This document shows, piece by piece, positions 44,876 to 53,886 of a DNA stretch of 64,000 nt. Source of the DNA: Pseudomonas cannabina (GTDB lineage: Bacteria > Pseudomonadota > Gammaproteobacteria > Pseudomonadales > Pseudomonadaceae); assembly GCF_900100365.1 (NCBI RefSeq), contig NZ_FNKU01000001.1, forward strand, positions 2,046,001 to 2,110,000, read 5' to 3'. How positions within the stretch are numbered: position 1 is the first letter of the stretch; every line of letters starts with the position of its first letter. Below the pieces are notes generated by a model. That model made no database searches. It saw only the letters and a program-made list of their open reading frames with translations, and was not told the DNA's origin. Position numbers and translations under genes: made by a program.

Positions 44876-45843
44876 CCGGCCAGCCTCTGTTGTCAGGCTG
44901 GCGCTACCGCATGGTGGTGCTGTCGGTGATCGGTTCAGCGCTGGGCTACTTGGGGTTTTCCCTGTGGGGCGGCTGGCAGGCGGTTTGCGCGGCGACGGCC
45001 AGGGTCGGACTGTTCGGAATCGGTGTGACGCTGCTGATGTCAGCGATCAATTACGCACTGCGTTTCGGACGCTGGCAACTCTACCTTGGCGCCTTGGGAC
45101 ACCCGCTCGCCTGGCAGCCAAGCCTGCGCATCTACTTGGCCGGCTTCGCTCTGACCACCACGCCTGGCAAGGCCGGTGAAGCGCTGCGCGGTGTGCTGCT
45201 CAAACCGCTGGGCGTGCCTTACCCGCAGAGTTTTGCAGCGTTTGTCAGCGAGCGCCTGTCCGACCTGCTGGCCATCGTGTTGCTGACCCTGTTCGGCCTG
45301 TCATGGTATCCGCAGGCGCAGCCGCTGATCATCGTCGGCCTGCTGCTGGTGCTGTCCGGCCTGCTGGTGCTCTCGCAGCGCCAGCTTCTGCTGCGTCTGC
45401 GACAACTGACCCGCACAGACCGCCCCGCGCGCTGGCGCACGCTGTTACAGCAGCTGTTCGATGTTCTGCTCGCCGCCCGACAGTGTCAGCAATGGCACCT
45501 GTTGTTGCCCGCGAGCCTGCTCAGCCTGATCGCCTGGAGCGCCGAGGCGCTGGCGTTCTACTGGATTCTTGGCTGGATGGACGCACAGATTCCGCTGACC
45601 TTTGCGGTGTTCACCTATGCGCTGGCGATGCTCGCCGGGGCGCTGAGTTTCATGCCGGGCGGGCTCGGTGGTGCCGAAGCGGTGATGATCGGGCTGTTGA
45701 TGTTCAAAGGCATGCCGGGCGCTGATGCGATTGCGGCCACGCTGCTGATCCGCCTGGCAACCCTGTGGTTCGCGGTGGCCATTGGCGCAGCGATGCTGTC
45801 CCGCTACAAAAACGCCACTGCAAGGCCAGAGCATCTGCTGTAA
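44872..45843 (+). CDS. Flippase-like membrane protein (lysylphosphatidylglycerol synthase TM-region family)
   Basis: 323 residues with about eight membrane helices. Segments such as 'YALRFGRWQLYLGALG', 'TPGKAGEALRGVLLKPLG' and 'SFMPGGLGGAEAVMIGLLM' are characteristic of the UPF0104/LPG-synthase TM family, members of which move or flip lipid-linked sugars. The GTG at 44872 overlaps the preceding stop (GTGA); an ATG far upstream is in the SDR gene and not used. Here it probably translocates polyprenyl-phosphoryl-arabinose to the periplasm. That role is inferred from its position. Confidence 0.8.
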   Translation: MTGQPLLSGWRYRMVVLSVIGSALGYLGFSLWGGWQAVCAATARVGLFGIGVTLLMSAINYALRFGRWQLYLGALGHPLAWQPSLRIYLAGFALTTTPGKAGEALRGVLLKPLGVPYPQSFAAFVSERLSDLLAIVLLTLFGLSWYPQAQPLIIVGLLLVLSGLLVLSQRQLLLRLRQLTRTDRPARWRTLLQQLFDVLLAARQCQQWHLLLPASLLSLIAWSAEALAFYWILGWMDAQIPLTFAVFTYALAMLAGALSFMPGGLGGAEAVMIGLLMFKGMPGADAIAATLLIRLATLWFAVAIGAAMLSRYKNATARPEHLL

Positions 45844-45878
45844 ACGCCCTTTCACTCATCTAACGGAGGAGACGCCGC

Positions 45879-47300
45879 ATGTCATCCCATCTATTTCGCG
45901 CCTCAACTGTCGTGCCGCTGTTGCTACTGGGCGCAGCCATCATCGCAAGTTTCATGGCGTCCAGCGGTCCGGTTCAGTGGATGGACAACGGCATGCTTCT
46001 CGCCAGTGCCAGCGAGGGGCCGTACTTCAGCCAGTCGCTGGGCCCGCTCGAGCATCCGTTTTATCAGTTGATCAACGCGGTGGTGTTTACCCTGTTCGGT
46101 GCACGACCGCTCAGTTTGCTGAACTCGATACTGCTGCTGCCGCTGGCCTGGATCATTTACCGGCTGGCGCGGAACGTCGGTGCCAGCGCGCGGCAGGCAG
46201 TGCTGGCAGGCGTGGCGACCATTCTGGCGCACGGCGTGTTCTGGGTGTCGACCAAGGCTGAGGTCTATCTGCTGCACACGCTGTTCGTGCTGCTGGCGTA
46301 TGCCCTGTATTTCAGTGCGGACACTCGCTTGGGCGCGCTTAAAAAACTGCTCGTGATCGGCATACTGACCGGGCTCGCGGCCTCGATTCATCAATTGACG
46401 TTTGTGGTCCTGTTGCCGCTGTACCTGCACATGCTTTATCAGCATAAAGCGCGGGTTCTGATCACCCTGCCCGGCTTCGTGCTCGGCTTCGCGGCAGCGG
46501 CTGTTGCGGTGATCAACGACCTCAACGCCGGGTTGGGTCTGCTGGACATTGCTCGCCGTTACCTGACCGGCGCGTCGGCAACCGTCGCGGGCCCGGAATG
46601 GGAGAGCAGCCTGCTGCGCTTCGACGCTGTCTGGCGGGAGAAGAATGCAGTGGCGCTGTTGCTGCTGTCGCTGATCGGCCCGCAACTGATCGGCCTTGTG
46701 ATGTTTCCGCGGGACAACCGGCTGCGACTGCTGTGGAGCGCAGCGTTGCTGAATCTGCTGTTCGCGCTTTCCTATAACGTCACCGACCGTTTCACGTTCT
46801 TTCTGCCCGGTGTGGCGTTATTGAGTGTCATCGGCATGATTCAGTTACGAACACTGTTGCCACGCCATGCTGCGCGCGGTGCCGTGCTCAACCTCTCTGT
46901 GCTGTCTTCGCCATTGGTCATGCTGCTGGCCTATTCGCTGTACGCCAATGGCGTGATCCGTTTGCCTTTACACAAGGAAGCGCTGCCGCTGCGTGATGAC
47001 ATCCATTACTTCATGGTGCCTTACTTGCGCGACCGCTCTGCCGAACAATTTGTGCGCGCGTATCAAGAATTCGTGCCCGACGGGGCGCTGATCATCGCCG
47101 ACTGGACGCCCATGGGCGCATTACGCTCGGCTCAGACTGTCGGCCTGTTGCGTGGCCGCAGGCTGGCCACTTGCGACGAAAGCGTCGATGTGCGCACTGA
47201 TACGGGCGTCTATCTGGTGCGGCTGAGCTATTGCGCAACGATTGCCGGAGATTTCCGGCTGGAAGAACAACCTGTCGGTTACGCCCTGCACAGCAAATGA
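45879..47300 (+). CDS. GT-C type membrane glycosyltransferase (ArnT/PMT-like, DUF2723-like)
   Basis: 473 residues with about ten to twelve membrane helices in the first 350 residues and a soluble periplasmic C-terminal domain of about 100. The first periplasmic loop carries acidic residues ('WMDNGMLLASASEGPYFSQS') as in GT-C enzymes, and the overall layout matches DUF2723 and dolichyl-mannosyltransferase relatives that use polyprenyl-phosphate sugars as donor. It lies 35 bases after the flippase-like gene with a GGAGG ribosome site (AACGGAGGAGACGCCGC), so it is in the same operon. The acceptor is not visible; pilin, LPS, or another surface polymer are possible. Confidence 0.78.
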   Translation: MSSHLFRASTVVPLLLLGAAIIASFMASSGPVQWMDNGMLLASASEGPYFSQSLGPLEHPFYQLINAVVFTLFGARPLSLLNSILLLPLAWIIYRLARNVGASARQAVLAGVATILAHGVFWVSTKAEVYLLHTLFVLLAYALYFSADTRLGALKKLLVIGILTGLAASIHQLTFVVLLPLYLHMLYQHKARVLITLPGFVLGFAAAAVAVINDLNAGLGLLDIARRYLTGASATVAGPEWESSLLRFDAVWREKNAVALLLLSLIGPQLIGLVMFPRDNRLRLLWSAALLNLLFALSYNVTDRFTFFLPGVALLSVIGMIQLRTLLPRHAARGAVLNLSVLSSPLVMLLAYSLYANGVIRLPLHKEALPLRDDIHYFMVPYLRDRSAEQFVRAYQEFVPDGALIIADWTPMGALRSAQTVGLLRGRRLATCDESVDVRTDTGVYLVRLSYCATIAGDFRLEEQPVGYALHSK

Positions 47301-47375
47301 ACAGGCAACGCACGAATGAGCGCCTGACACCCACTCGTGCAGGCTCCGTTCTCGTCTGCACGCTCGTCTGTGCTG

Positions 47376-49208
47376 TCAGGGCTGCCAGAGTGCCTGACCG
47401 CCACCCAGCTTGCGGTCGAGAAAACTGGCCGCGCTGATCAGTGCCAGGTGACTCAAAGCCTGCGGCGTGTTGCCCAGGTGGCGGGCATGGCCATCGAACT
47501 CTTCGGCGTACAGCCCCAGCGGATTGGCATAACGCAACAGTTGCTCGAATTCCAGATGCGCCTGCTCAACCCGCCCGGCACGCGCCAGACATTCGACGTA
47601 CCAGAACGAGCAGGCAACGAAGGCGCCCTCGTCACCGGCAAGACCGTCATCATGGTCATCGTCGTTGCGATAGCGGAACACCATGCCGTCACGCACCAGC
47701 GTCGCTTCGATGGCATCCAGAGTCGCCAGCCATTTGGGATCGTTGGCACCGACGAAGCGCACCAACGGCATCAGCAGCATGGACGCATCCAGGTTACGGC
47801 TGCCCTTGTACTGCACGAAATGGCCGAGTTCCTCGTTCCAGAAGTTCTCCCAGATGTCGTTCTGAATCTCTTCGCGCACCTTGTTCCAGCGCTCGAACGG
47901 TCCCGACAGCGAGCGCTTGAAGGCCAGACGCAGGGCCCGGTCCAGCGCAACCCAGCACATCAGCCGCGAATGCAGAAAGTGCTGGTCGCCACCGCGCATC
48001 TCCCAGATGCCCACATCGCGGTCGCTCCAGTGCTCGCACACGTAATCGACCTGACGCACCACATGTTTCCAGCCGTCATGGGAGATCGCGTCGCCGTACT
48101 TGTTGGCCAGGTAAACGGCATCCATCAGCTCGCCGTAGATATCCAGTTGCACCTGCTCGTACGCCTCGTTGCCGATCCGCACCGGCTGGGCCCCGCCATA
48201 ACCGGACAAGTGATCGAGATGCTCCTCAGGCAGTTCCGGGTGACCGTCGAGCGCGTACAGAATGCCCAGACGTTCGCCCTGCTTGCAGGCATCATCCAGC
48301 CTGCCGCGCACCCAGCTCATGAACGCGTTGGCTTCATCGGTGTAACCCAGGCGCATGAAGGCGTAGACAGTGAACGAGGCATCCCGTATCCAGGTGTAAC
48401 GATAATCCCAGTTACGTTCGCCGCCTTCGGTTTCCGGCAAGCCATACGTCGCCGCTGCAACGATGCCGCCGTGCTTGCGCGAGGTCAGCAGCTTGAGCGC
48501 CAGCGCCGAACGGGTGACCATTTCACGCCAGCGGCCTTTGTATTGTGACTGCCCGGCCCAGCGCCGCCAGAACTTCAGGGTGTCGTCGAAATAGCGCGAG
48601 CACTTGCCGGCCGCGACATTCGGGTCGTCGATGCCGCCGAGGATGAACTCGATGGTCTGGCCTTTCTGCATGTGGAACTCGGCCACGGCGTCGTGCTGCT
48701 CAAGGTGCAGCGGCGTGGCAGCCGATAAACGCATGCCGGGCTGGCCTTCTGCTTCGAAACAGACATCCTCGCCGTCAAAACGCGCAGTGGTTTCAGCGCG
48801 GCTGTAATCCATCCGCACCCGGCAACGCATGCGAATCCGCGCCTCGCCAAAGCGCACCTGAACCCGGCGCACAATGCGCGGCAGGTCGTCCTGGTCTTCG
48901 CCGATCGGCATCAGGTCAGTGACTTCCACCACCGCCTGCTCGGAAATCCAGCGGGTTTGCAGAACGTTGGTGTCAGGCAGGTAAATCTGCAGCCGCCGCG
49001 CGTCCGGCAGATCGGGGGCCAGCTGAAAGATCCCGGCGTCGGTGGTGTCCAGCAGCGCAGTGAAAATCGACGGGCTGTCGAAATCCGGCCAGCAGCAGAA
49101 GTCGATGCTGCCGGTGTCGGCAATCAGCGCTGCACTGCGCATGTCGCCGATGATGCCGTGGTCTTCGATACGGTTTTGCGCTTCTTCCGGGAAATCAGCC
49201 ATTGCCAC
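47376..49208 (-). CDS. GH15-family glycoside hydrolase (glucoamylase/trehalase-like)
   Basis: About 610 residues. An N-terminal beta-sandwich (about 1-220, 'SAALIADTGSIDFCCWPDFDSPSIF' in pieces) precedes an (alpha/alpha)6 barrel with the GH15 active-site segments 'NWDYRYTWIRDASFTVYAF' and 'YAEEFDGHARHLGNTPQALSH', where Glu residues act in catalysis. No signal peptide, so it is cytoplasmic; relatives hydrolyse trehalose or alpha-glucans. The GTG/ATG (49208 or 49202) overlaps the end of the SDR gene, so the two are translationally coupled. No motif identifies the exact substrate. Confidence 0.88.
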   Translation of the reverse strand: MAMADFPEEAQNRIEDHGIIGDMRSAALIADTGSIDFCCWPDFDSPSIFTALLDTTDAGIFQLAPDLPDARRLQIYLPDTNVLQTRWISEQAVVEVTDLMPIGEDQDDLPRIVRRVQVRFGEARIRMRCRVRMDYSRAETTARFDGEDVCFEAEGQPGMRLSAATPLHLEQHDAVAEFHMQKGQTIEFILGGIDDPNVAAGKCSRYFDDTLKFWRRWAGQSQYKGRWREMVTRSALALKLLTSRKHGGIVAAATYGLPETEGGERNWDYRYTWIRDASFTVYAFMRLGYTDEANAFMSWVRGRLDDACKQGERLGILYALDGHPELPEEHLDHLSGYGGAQPVRIGNEAYEQVQLDIYGELMDAVYLANKYGDAISHDGWKHVVRQVDYVCEHWSDRDVGIWEMRGGDQHFLHSRLMCWVALDRALRLAFKRSLSGPFERWNKVREEIQNDIWENFWNEELGHFVQYKGSRNLDASMLLMPLVRFVGANDPKWLATLDAIEATLVRDGMVFRYRNDDDHDDGLAGDEGAFVACSFWYVECLARAGRVEQAHLEFEQLLRYANPLGLYAEEFDGHARHLGNTPQALSHLALISAASFLDRKLGGGQALWQP

Positions 49209-49995
49209 GAAACTCCGGATAGAGGGTCATGCCCCCGTCGATGAACAGCGTAGTGCCATGCACGTAATCCGACGCGTCCGACGCCAGCCACAGCACGGCG
49301 TTGGCCACATCTTCCGGCTCGCCGATGCGGCCGTACGGAATCAGTTTGAGCATTTCCTTCTCTGCATCGCCCTGGCGCGCATCGGCGTTGATCGGGGTGC
49401 GAATGGCACCCGGTGCAACGCTGTTGACGCGAATTTTCAGCTCGCCGACTTCCTGAGCAATGCTGCGCATCAACAGATCGACGCCGCCCTTGGAGGCCGC
49501 GTAATTGACATGCCCTGCCCAAGGGATCAACTGGTGCACCGAGCTCATGTGGATGATCTTGCCCATCGCGCGCGAAACGTCCGGACGCATGCCCTGCTTG
49601 ATGAACTGGCGCAACGCGGCTCGGGCGCAGAGAAACTGCCCGGTCAGGTTGACGTTGATCACGGTGTTCCAGTCTTCAAGGGTCATGTCGACGATAGACG
49701 CGTCTTTTTGCAGGCCCGAGTTGGCGACCAGAATGTCCAGCGCGCCAAAATGTTCGATGGTTTCGGCAAACAGCCGTTCGACGTCCTCTTCTTTCGACAC
49801 ATCGGCGCCAACGGCCAGGGCGCGGCCGCCAGCGGCACGAATGTCTTCAGCCAGCTTCTCGGCAGGTTCAGCCTTGGAGTTGTAATTGATGACGACTGCA
49901 GCACCGGCGTCGGCCAGCGCCCGGGCGGCACCGGCACCCAGACCGGAACTGGCCCCGGTGACGATTGCAACTTGTTGCTTGAGTGAGATATGCAT
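49195..49995 (-). CDS. Short-chain dehydrogenase (glucose 1-dehydrogenase-like)
   Basis: 266 residues. 'VAIVTGASSGLGAGAARALADAG' in pieces (TGxxxGxG), 'DILVANSGL', 'IIHMSSVHQLIPWAGHVNYAASKGG' (S, Y, K catalytic) and 'RVNSVAPGAIRTPIN' show a complete classical SDR. It most resembles glucose or sugar 1-dehydrogenases of Bacillus type. Start at 49995 (MHISLKQQV) has GAGG upstream; eight further codons are open. Its stop overlaps the GH15 start by about 14 bases, suggesting that glucose released by the GH15 enzyme is the substrate; this is inference. Confidence 0.87.
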   Translation of the reverse strand: MHISLKQQVAIVTGASSGLGAGAARALADAGAAVVINYNSKAEPAEKLAEDIRAAGGRALAVGADVSKEEDVERLFAETIEHFGALDILVANSGLQKDASIVDMTLEDWNTVINVNLTGQFLCARAALRQFIKQGMRPDVSRAMGKIIHMSSVHQLIPWAGHVNYAASKGGVDLLMRSIAQEVGELKIRVNSVAPGAIRTPINADARQGDAEKEMLKLIPYGRIGEPEDVANAVLWLASDASDYVHGTTLFIDGGMTLYPEFRGNG

Positions 49996-50078
49996 GAAAT
50001 TCAGCCTCGTAGTGAGCAACCTAAATGCTGACTGGCGAGGCTGAAAGTAAGTTCAGTGCAGGTTATTCATGGTTCAGG

Positions 50079-51116
50079 TTATGGCGCAGGGTTTGGCTGT
50101 GAGGTGTGAATGGCTTCGATCCCGGCGATCACCTCGTCGGACAAGGTGACGTCAATGCTCTTCAGGTTGATCGCCAGTTGATCCAGCTTGGTGGCACCAA
50201 TGATGTTGCTGGTCACGAACGGCCGACTGGTGACGTAGGCGAGTGCCATCTGTGAGGGGTCCAGACCGTGCTCGCGGGCCAGCGCGACGTATTTGGCGGT
50301 AGCGCTGACGGCCTGCGGGTTGTTGTAACGCTGGAAGCGCTCGAACAGGGTCAGGCGGCCATCGGCCGGGCGTGCGCCATCCAGGTATTTACCCGCCAGC
50401 ACACCGAACGCCAGTGGCGAATACGCCAGCAGGCCGATCTGTTCGCGAATGGCGATTTCCGCAAGACCGACTTCAAAGGTCCGATTGAGCAGGTTGTAGG
50501 GGTTCTGGATCGACACCGCACGCGGCAGATTCAGGGTGTCGGCGAGGTGCAGAAAACGCTGAGTGCCCCATGGCGTTTCGTTGGACAGGCCGAAATGGCG
50601 AATTTTGCCAGCCTTGACCAGATCGCCCAGCACAGACAGGGTTTCTTCGATCTCGACGGCCTGATCATCCGGGTCGTGGGTGTAGCCCAGCACGCCGAAG
50701 AAATTGGTCTTGCGATCCGGCCAGTGCAACTGGTACAGGTCCAGATAATCAGTGTTCAGGCGTTTGAGGCTGGCTTCCAGCGCGGCCGTGATGTTCTTGC
50801 GGTCAAGACGCGGATTGCCGTCGCGAATGTGCTCCATGCGGCCGGGGCCTGCGACCTTGCTGGCCAGTACCCAGTCACTGCGGTCGCCGTACTTCTTGAA
50901 GTACTCGCCAATGATGCTTTCAGTCTTGGTGTAGGTTTCGCCGCGTGGCGGCACCGGGTACATCTCGGCGGTATCAAGAAAGTTGACCTTGGCGTCTTTG
51001 GCCATACGAATCTGTTCGAATGCTTCATCCTGGGTGTTCTGCTCGCCCCAGGTCATGGTGCCCAGACAGATCGCGCTGACCGACAGGTCGGTTTTGCCCA
51101 ATTTACGAAATTGCAT
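50079..51116 (-). CDS. tas: Aldo/keto reductase, Tas family
   Basis: 345 residues in a TIM barrel. The AKR catalytic Tyr and Asp are in 'FLDTAEMYPVPPRG', Lys in 'VLASKVAGPG', His in 'LYQLHWPDRKTNFFG', and the cofactor loop 'AYSPLAFGVLAGKY' follows. The 'LGYTHDPDDQAVEIEETLSVL' insertion and 'MYPVPP' mark the Tas (YghZ-like) subfamily of NADP(H)-dependent reductases. Substrate unknown. A GAGACATCG sequence at -4 to -12 supplies the ribosome site of the ATG at 51116. It stands alone upstream of the SDR gene. Confidence 0.9.
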   Translation of the reverse strand: MQFRKLGKTDLSVSAICLGTMTWGEQNTQDEAFEQIRMAKDAKVNFLDTAEMYPVPPRGETYTKTESIIGEYFKKYGDRSDWVLASKVAGPGRMEHIRDGNPRLDRKNITAALEASLKRLNTDYLDLYQLHWPDRKTNFFGVLGYTHDPDDQAVEIEETLSVLGDLVKAGKIRHFGLSNETPWGTQRFLHLADTLNLPRAVSIQNPYNLLNRTFEVGLAEIAIREQIGLLAYSPLAFGVLAGKYLDGARPADGRLTLFERFQRYNNPQAVSATAKYVALAREHGLDPSQMALAYVTSRPFVTSNIIGATKLDQLAINLKSIDVTLSDEVIAGIEAIHTSQPNPAP

Positions 51117-51249
51117 CGATGTCTCCGTTTGATTAAAAAAATACGGCGTGAAACAGAGCTCCCATAAAACGCCGACTGGTCATTCACTGCAACACTTTTA
51201 TCTAGGGTGTGCTCCCGTTTCGTAGCGAGCGATGAAACGGGAACAGACC

Positions 51250-53061
51250 CTAGCGATAGCCCTGCGCCTGAAGATCGAACAACGCGGCGTAGCGCCCTGC
51301 GGCGGCGATCAGGCTGTCATGGTCACCGCGTTCCAGCACCCGACCGTGCTCCAGCACGACGATGTGTTCGGCATTGCGCACGCTGGAAAAGCGGTGCGAT
51401 ATGAGCAGTGTCATGCGGCCCTTGGCGTATTCGCGAAAATGGTCGAACACGGCGGCTTCTGCGCCTGCGTCCAGCGCGGCGGTCGGCTCGTCGAGGATCA
51501 GGATGTCGGCGTCGCGGCGCATATAGGCGCGTGACAAGGCAATCTTTTGCCATTGCCCGCCAGACAGTTCCTGACCTCCTGCGAACCAGCGGCCCAATTG
51601 TGTGGCGTAACCCTTGTCGAGCTGCTCGATGAACTGCGCAGCCATGCCCTGCGCTGCGGCTTCGCGCCAGCGGGTTTCATCGTGAAACGCGTGAGTGTCG
51701 CCAACCCCCAGGTTTTCGCCGACCAGAAACTGATAGCGAATGAAATCCTGAAAAATCACGCCGATCCGCGAGCGCAGAGCGTCTTCGTCCCATTCCTGCA
51801 AGTCGCTGCCATCGAGCAGGATGCGCCCCTGATCAGGGCGGTACAGGCGGGTCAGCAGTTTGATCAACGTGGTCTTGCCCGAACCGTTTTCGCCGACCAG
51901 CGCCACACTGCGACCGGGCGCCAGGTGCAGGTCGATATGCTCGAGAGCCGGGCGGCTGGTGCCTGGATAAGTGAAGCTGACATTCTCGAAGCGCATGCCG
52001 TCGCCAGGCAACGCGCCCTGCGTCAGGCTGCCGGTCGGTGGCGTGACCGGCTGGCCTAGATAGACGTACAAGTCGGCGAGGTACAGCCCGTCCTCATACA
52101 GCCCGCTGATCGCGCTGAGGCTGCTGCTGACGGCAGCCTGACCCTGCTTGAACAGCACCAGGTACATGGTCATCTGACCGAGGGTGATTCGGCCGTGCAC
52201 CGCATCGACCACCACCCACGCATAAGCCAGATAGAACGAGGCCGTGCCCAGCAGCCCTAGCAGAAATCCCCAGCCGTCGCGGCGCAGAGTCAGGCGGCGG
52301 TCCTCGGCGTAGAGTCGCTCGAAGGTCTCGCGATAGCGTTGAAGCAGCAGCGGCGCGAAGCCGAACAGCTTGACCTCCTTGATGTAACCCTCGTGGGAAA
52401 GCAGCGTTTCGATGTAATTCTGCCGACGGGTTTCCGGTGCGCGGCGCGTGAACAGGCGGAACGCATCCCCGGAGAAATGCGCCTCGGCGAAAAACACCGG
52501 CAACGCCCCCACCACCAGAATCAGCAACGCCCAAGGCGAAAAATGCACCAGCAGCACGGCGAAGCTGATCAACGAAATGAGGTTTTGCAGCAGGCCCAGT
52601 GATTTGGTCACCAGCGCCAGCGGTCGGGTCGACGCTTCGCGGCGGACGCGCACCAGCTTGTCGTAGAACTCCGAGTCCTCGAACTGCGACAGCGAGAGCG
52701 TCTGGGCTTTCTCCAGAATCAAGGTATTGACCTTCTGCCCCAACAGCACTCGCAGCAACGCCTGTTGTACCGACAAGGCGCGCTGAGCCCCGGCCAGCAA
52801 GGCCAATACGCCCGCTTCGAACAGGACGTAACGCAGCACCGGCCACAACGGTGCTTCACCGGCGCTGGCATGCAATTGCATCGCCGCGACCACGGCGTCG
52901 ACGATGCGCTGCCCGAGCCAGGCGGCCAGCGCGGGCAACAGGCCAGCAACGAGCGTGGCCAGGATCAAGCCGACGGACAGCGCGCGGGAGGTGGTCCAGA
53001 CCAGGTGCATGGACCGCAGGGCCTGCTGCATGAAAACGGTGAAGCGCTTGAAGACGGGCAT
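51250..53061 (-). CDS. ABC transporter, fused membrane and ATP-binding domains
   Basis: About 603 residues. A six-helix type-1 exporter membrane domain (about 1-310) precedes the ATPase: Walker A 'GENGSGKTTL', Q-loop 'GVIFQDFIRYQF', signature 'ELSGGQWQKIALSRAY', Walker B 'ILILDEPTAALDA', H-loop 'LLISHRFSS'. Such half-exporters act as dimers for lipids, peptides or drugs; substrate unknown. No coupled partner gene, so it is probably a homodimer. The start is uncertain: ATG at 53061 and one 17 codons upstream (53112) are both in frame. Confidence 0.88.
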   Translation of the reverse strand: MPVFKRFTVFMQQALRSMHLVWTTSRALSVGLILATLVAGLLPALAAWLGQRIVDAVVAAMQLHASAGEAPLWPVLRYVLFEAGVLALLAGAQRALSVQQALLRVLLGQKVNTLILEKAQTLSLSQFEDSEFYDKLVRVRREASTRPLALVTKSLGLLQNLISLISFAVLLVHFSPWALLILVVGALPVFFAEAHFSGDAFRLFTRRAPETRRQNYIETLLSHEGYIKEVKLFGFAPLLLQRYRETFERLYAEDRRLTLRRDGWGFLLGLLGTASFYLAYAWVVVDAVHGRITLGQMTMYLVLFKQGQAAVSSSLSAISGLYEDGLYLADLYVYLGQPVTPPTGSLTQGALPGDGMRFENVSFTYPGTSRPALEHIDLHLAPGRSVALVGENGSGKTTLIKLLTRLYRPDQGRILLDGSDLQEWDEDALRSRIGVIFQDFIRYQFLVGENLGVGDTHAFHDETRWREAAAQGMAAQFIEQLDKGYATQLGRWFAGGQELSGGQWQKIALSRAYMRRDADILILDEPTAALDAGAEAAVFDHFREYAKGRMTLLISHRFSSVRNAEHIVVLEHGRVLERGDHDSLIAAAGRYAALFDLQAQGYR

Positions 53062-53148
53062 ACGCAAAAAACTCTGGAGACAGGTCGAACCCCCGTGTCG
53101 GGTGGCCATCATACGACCACAGGTTCGTTAAAAAACAGGAAGCTCATC

Positions 53149-53571
53149 ATGAACGATGTTTACAACCTGCAACGCTTTGTCACCGCTCAGCAGCCGGTGT
53201 TCCAACAGGTGTTGACGGAGCTTGAGGCCGGGCTTAAACGCAGCCATTGGATGTGGTTCGTGTTTCCGCAGATTCAGGGGCTGGGCCACAGTGATATGGC
53301 GCAACGTTTTGCCATCAGCGATCTTGATGAAGCGCGGGCCTATCTGCAACATCCGTTGCTCGGCGCCCGTCTGGAGCAGTGCGCCGGTGTCATCGCGCCT
53401 CAGGTAGAACGTACTGCGCAGCAGATGTTCGGTTCGCCGGATGATATGAAGTTGCGCTCGAGTATGACTCTGTTCGCCATCGCTGCGCCTGACAGGTCGA
53501 TGTTTCAGGAGGTGCTGGACAGGTTTTTCGAGGGTGAGCGGGATGCGATGACGGTGAGGCTCCTTTCGTGA
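53149..53571 (+). CDS. DUF1810-family protein
   Basis: 140 residues. 'YNLQRFVTAQQPVFQQVLTEL', 'KRSHWMWFVFPQIQGLGHSDMAQRFAI' in pieces and 'LGARLEQCAG' are typical of the DUF1810 family, cytoplasmic proteins of unknown function related to calpastatin-like proteins. ATG at 53149 follows AGGA. It is complete (usual length ~140) and divergent from the ABC exporter. The sequence beyond its stop is repeat DNA. Confidence 0.85.
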   Translation: MNDVYNLQRFVTAQQPVFQQVLTELEAGLKRSHWMWFVFPQIQGLGHSDMAQRFAISDLDEARAYLQHPLLGARLEQCAGVIAPQVERTAQQMFGSPDDMKLRSSMTLFAIAAPDRSMFQEVLDRFFEGERDAMTVRLLS

Positions 53572-53574
53572 CAT

Positions 53575-53760
53575 TGCGTGTCACACAGCGGTTCTGCGAT
53601 GTCAGCACCATAGTGGTTGAAAAAGCACATCAAAAGCATTGATTATCGTGCCGACGCTCCGCGTGGGCATGCAGTTCGTGACGCTGTGCGTCACACAGCG
53701 GTTTTGCGATGTCAGTGATGCTTGTTTCTGGCTCAGGTCACCTTTGCGCCCCCCGGGCGA
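53575..53760. repeat. Degenerate partial copy of the 387-bp repeat with REP palindromes
   Basis: Contains two 'GCGATGTCAG' junctions (about 53596 and 53706), CGACGCTCCGCGT and TGACGCTGTGCGTCA palindromes, and the first 25 bases of the next unit ending at CTTTGCGCC before diverging. It immediately precedes the tandem array and may be its oldest unit. Confidence 0.65.
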
Positions 53761-53886
53761 ACAGCATCAGGCGGAATATCGATACTTGTGGGAGTGAGCT
53801 TGCTCACGAAGACGCTGGTCCAAACATCCTATTCTTGGACTGTACCGAACTTTTCTCCGCATCACACGGCGGCTCTGCGGTGGAAG

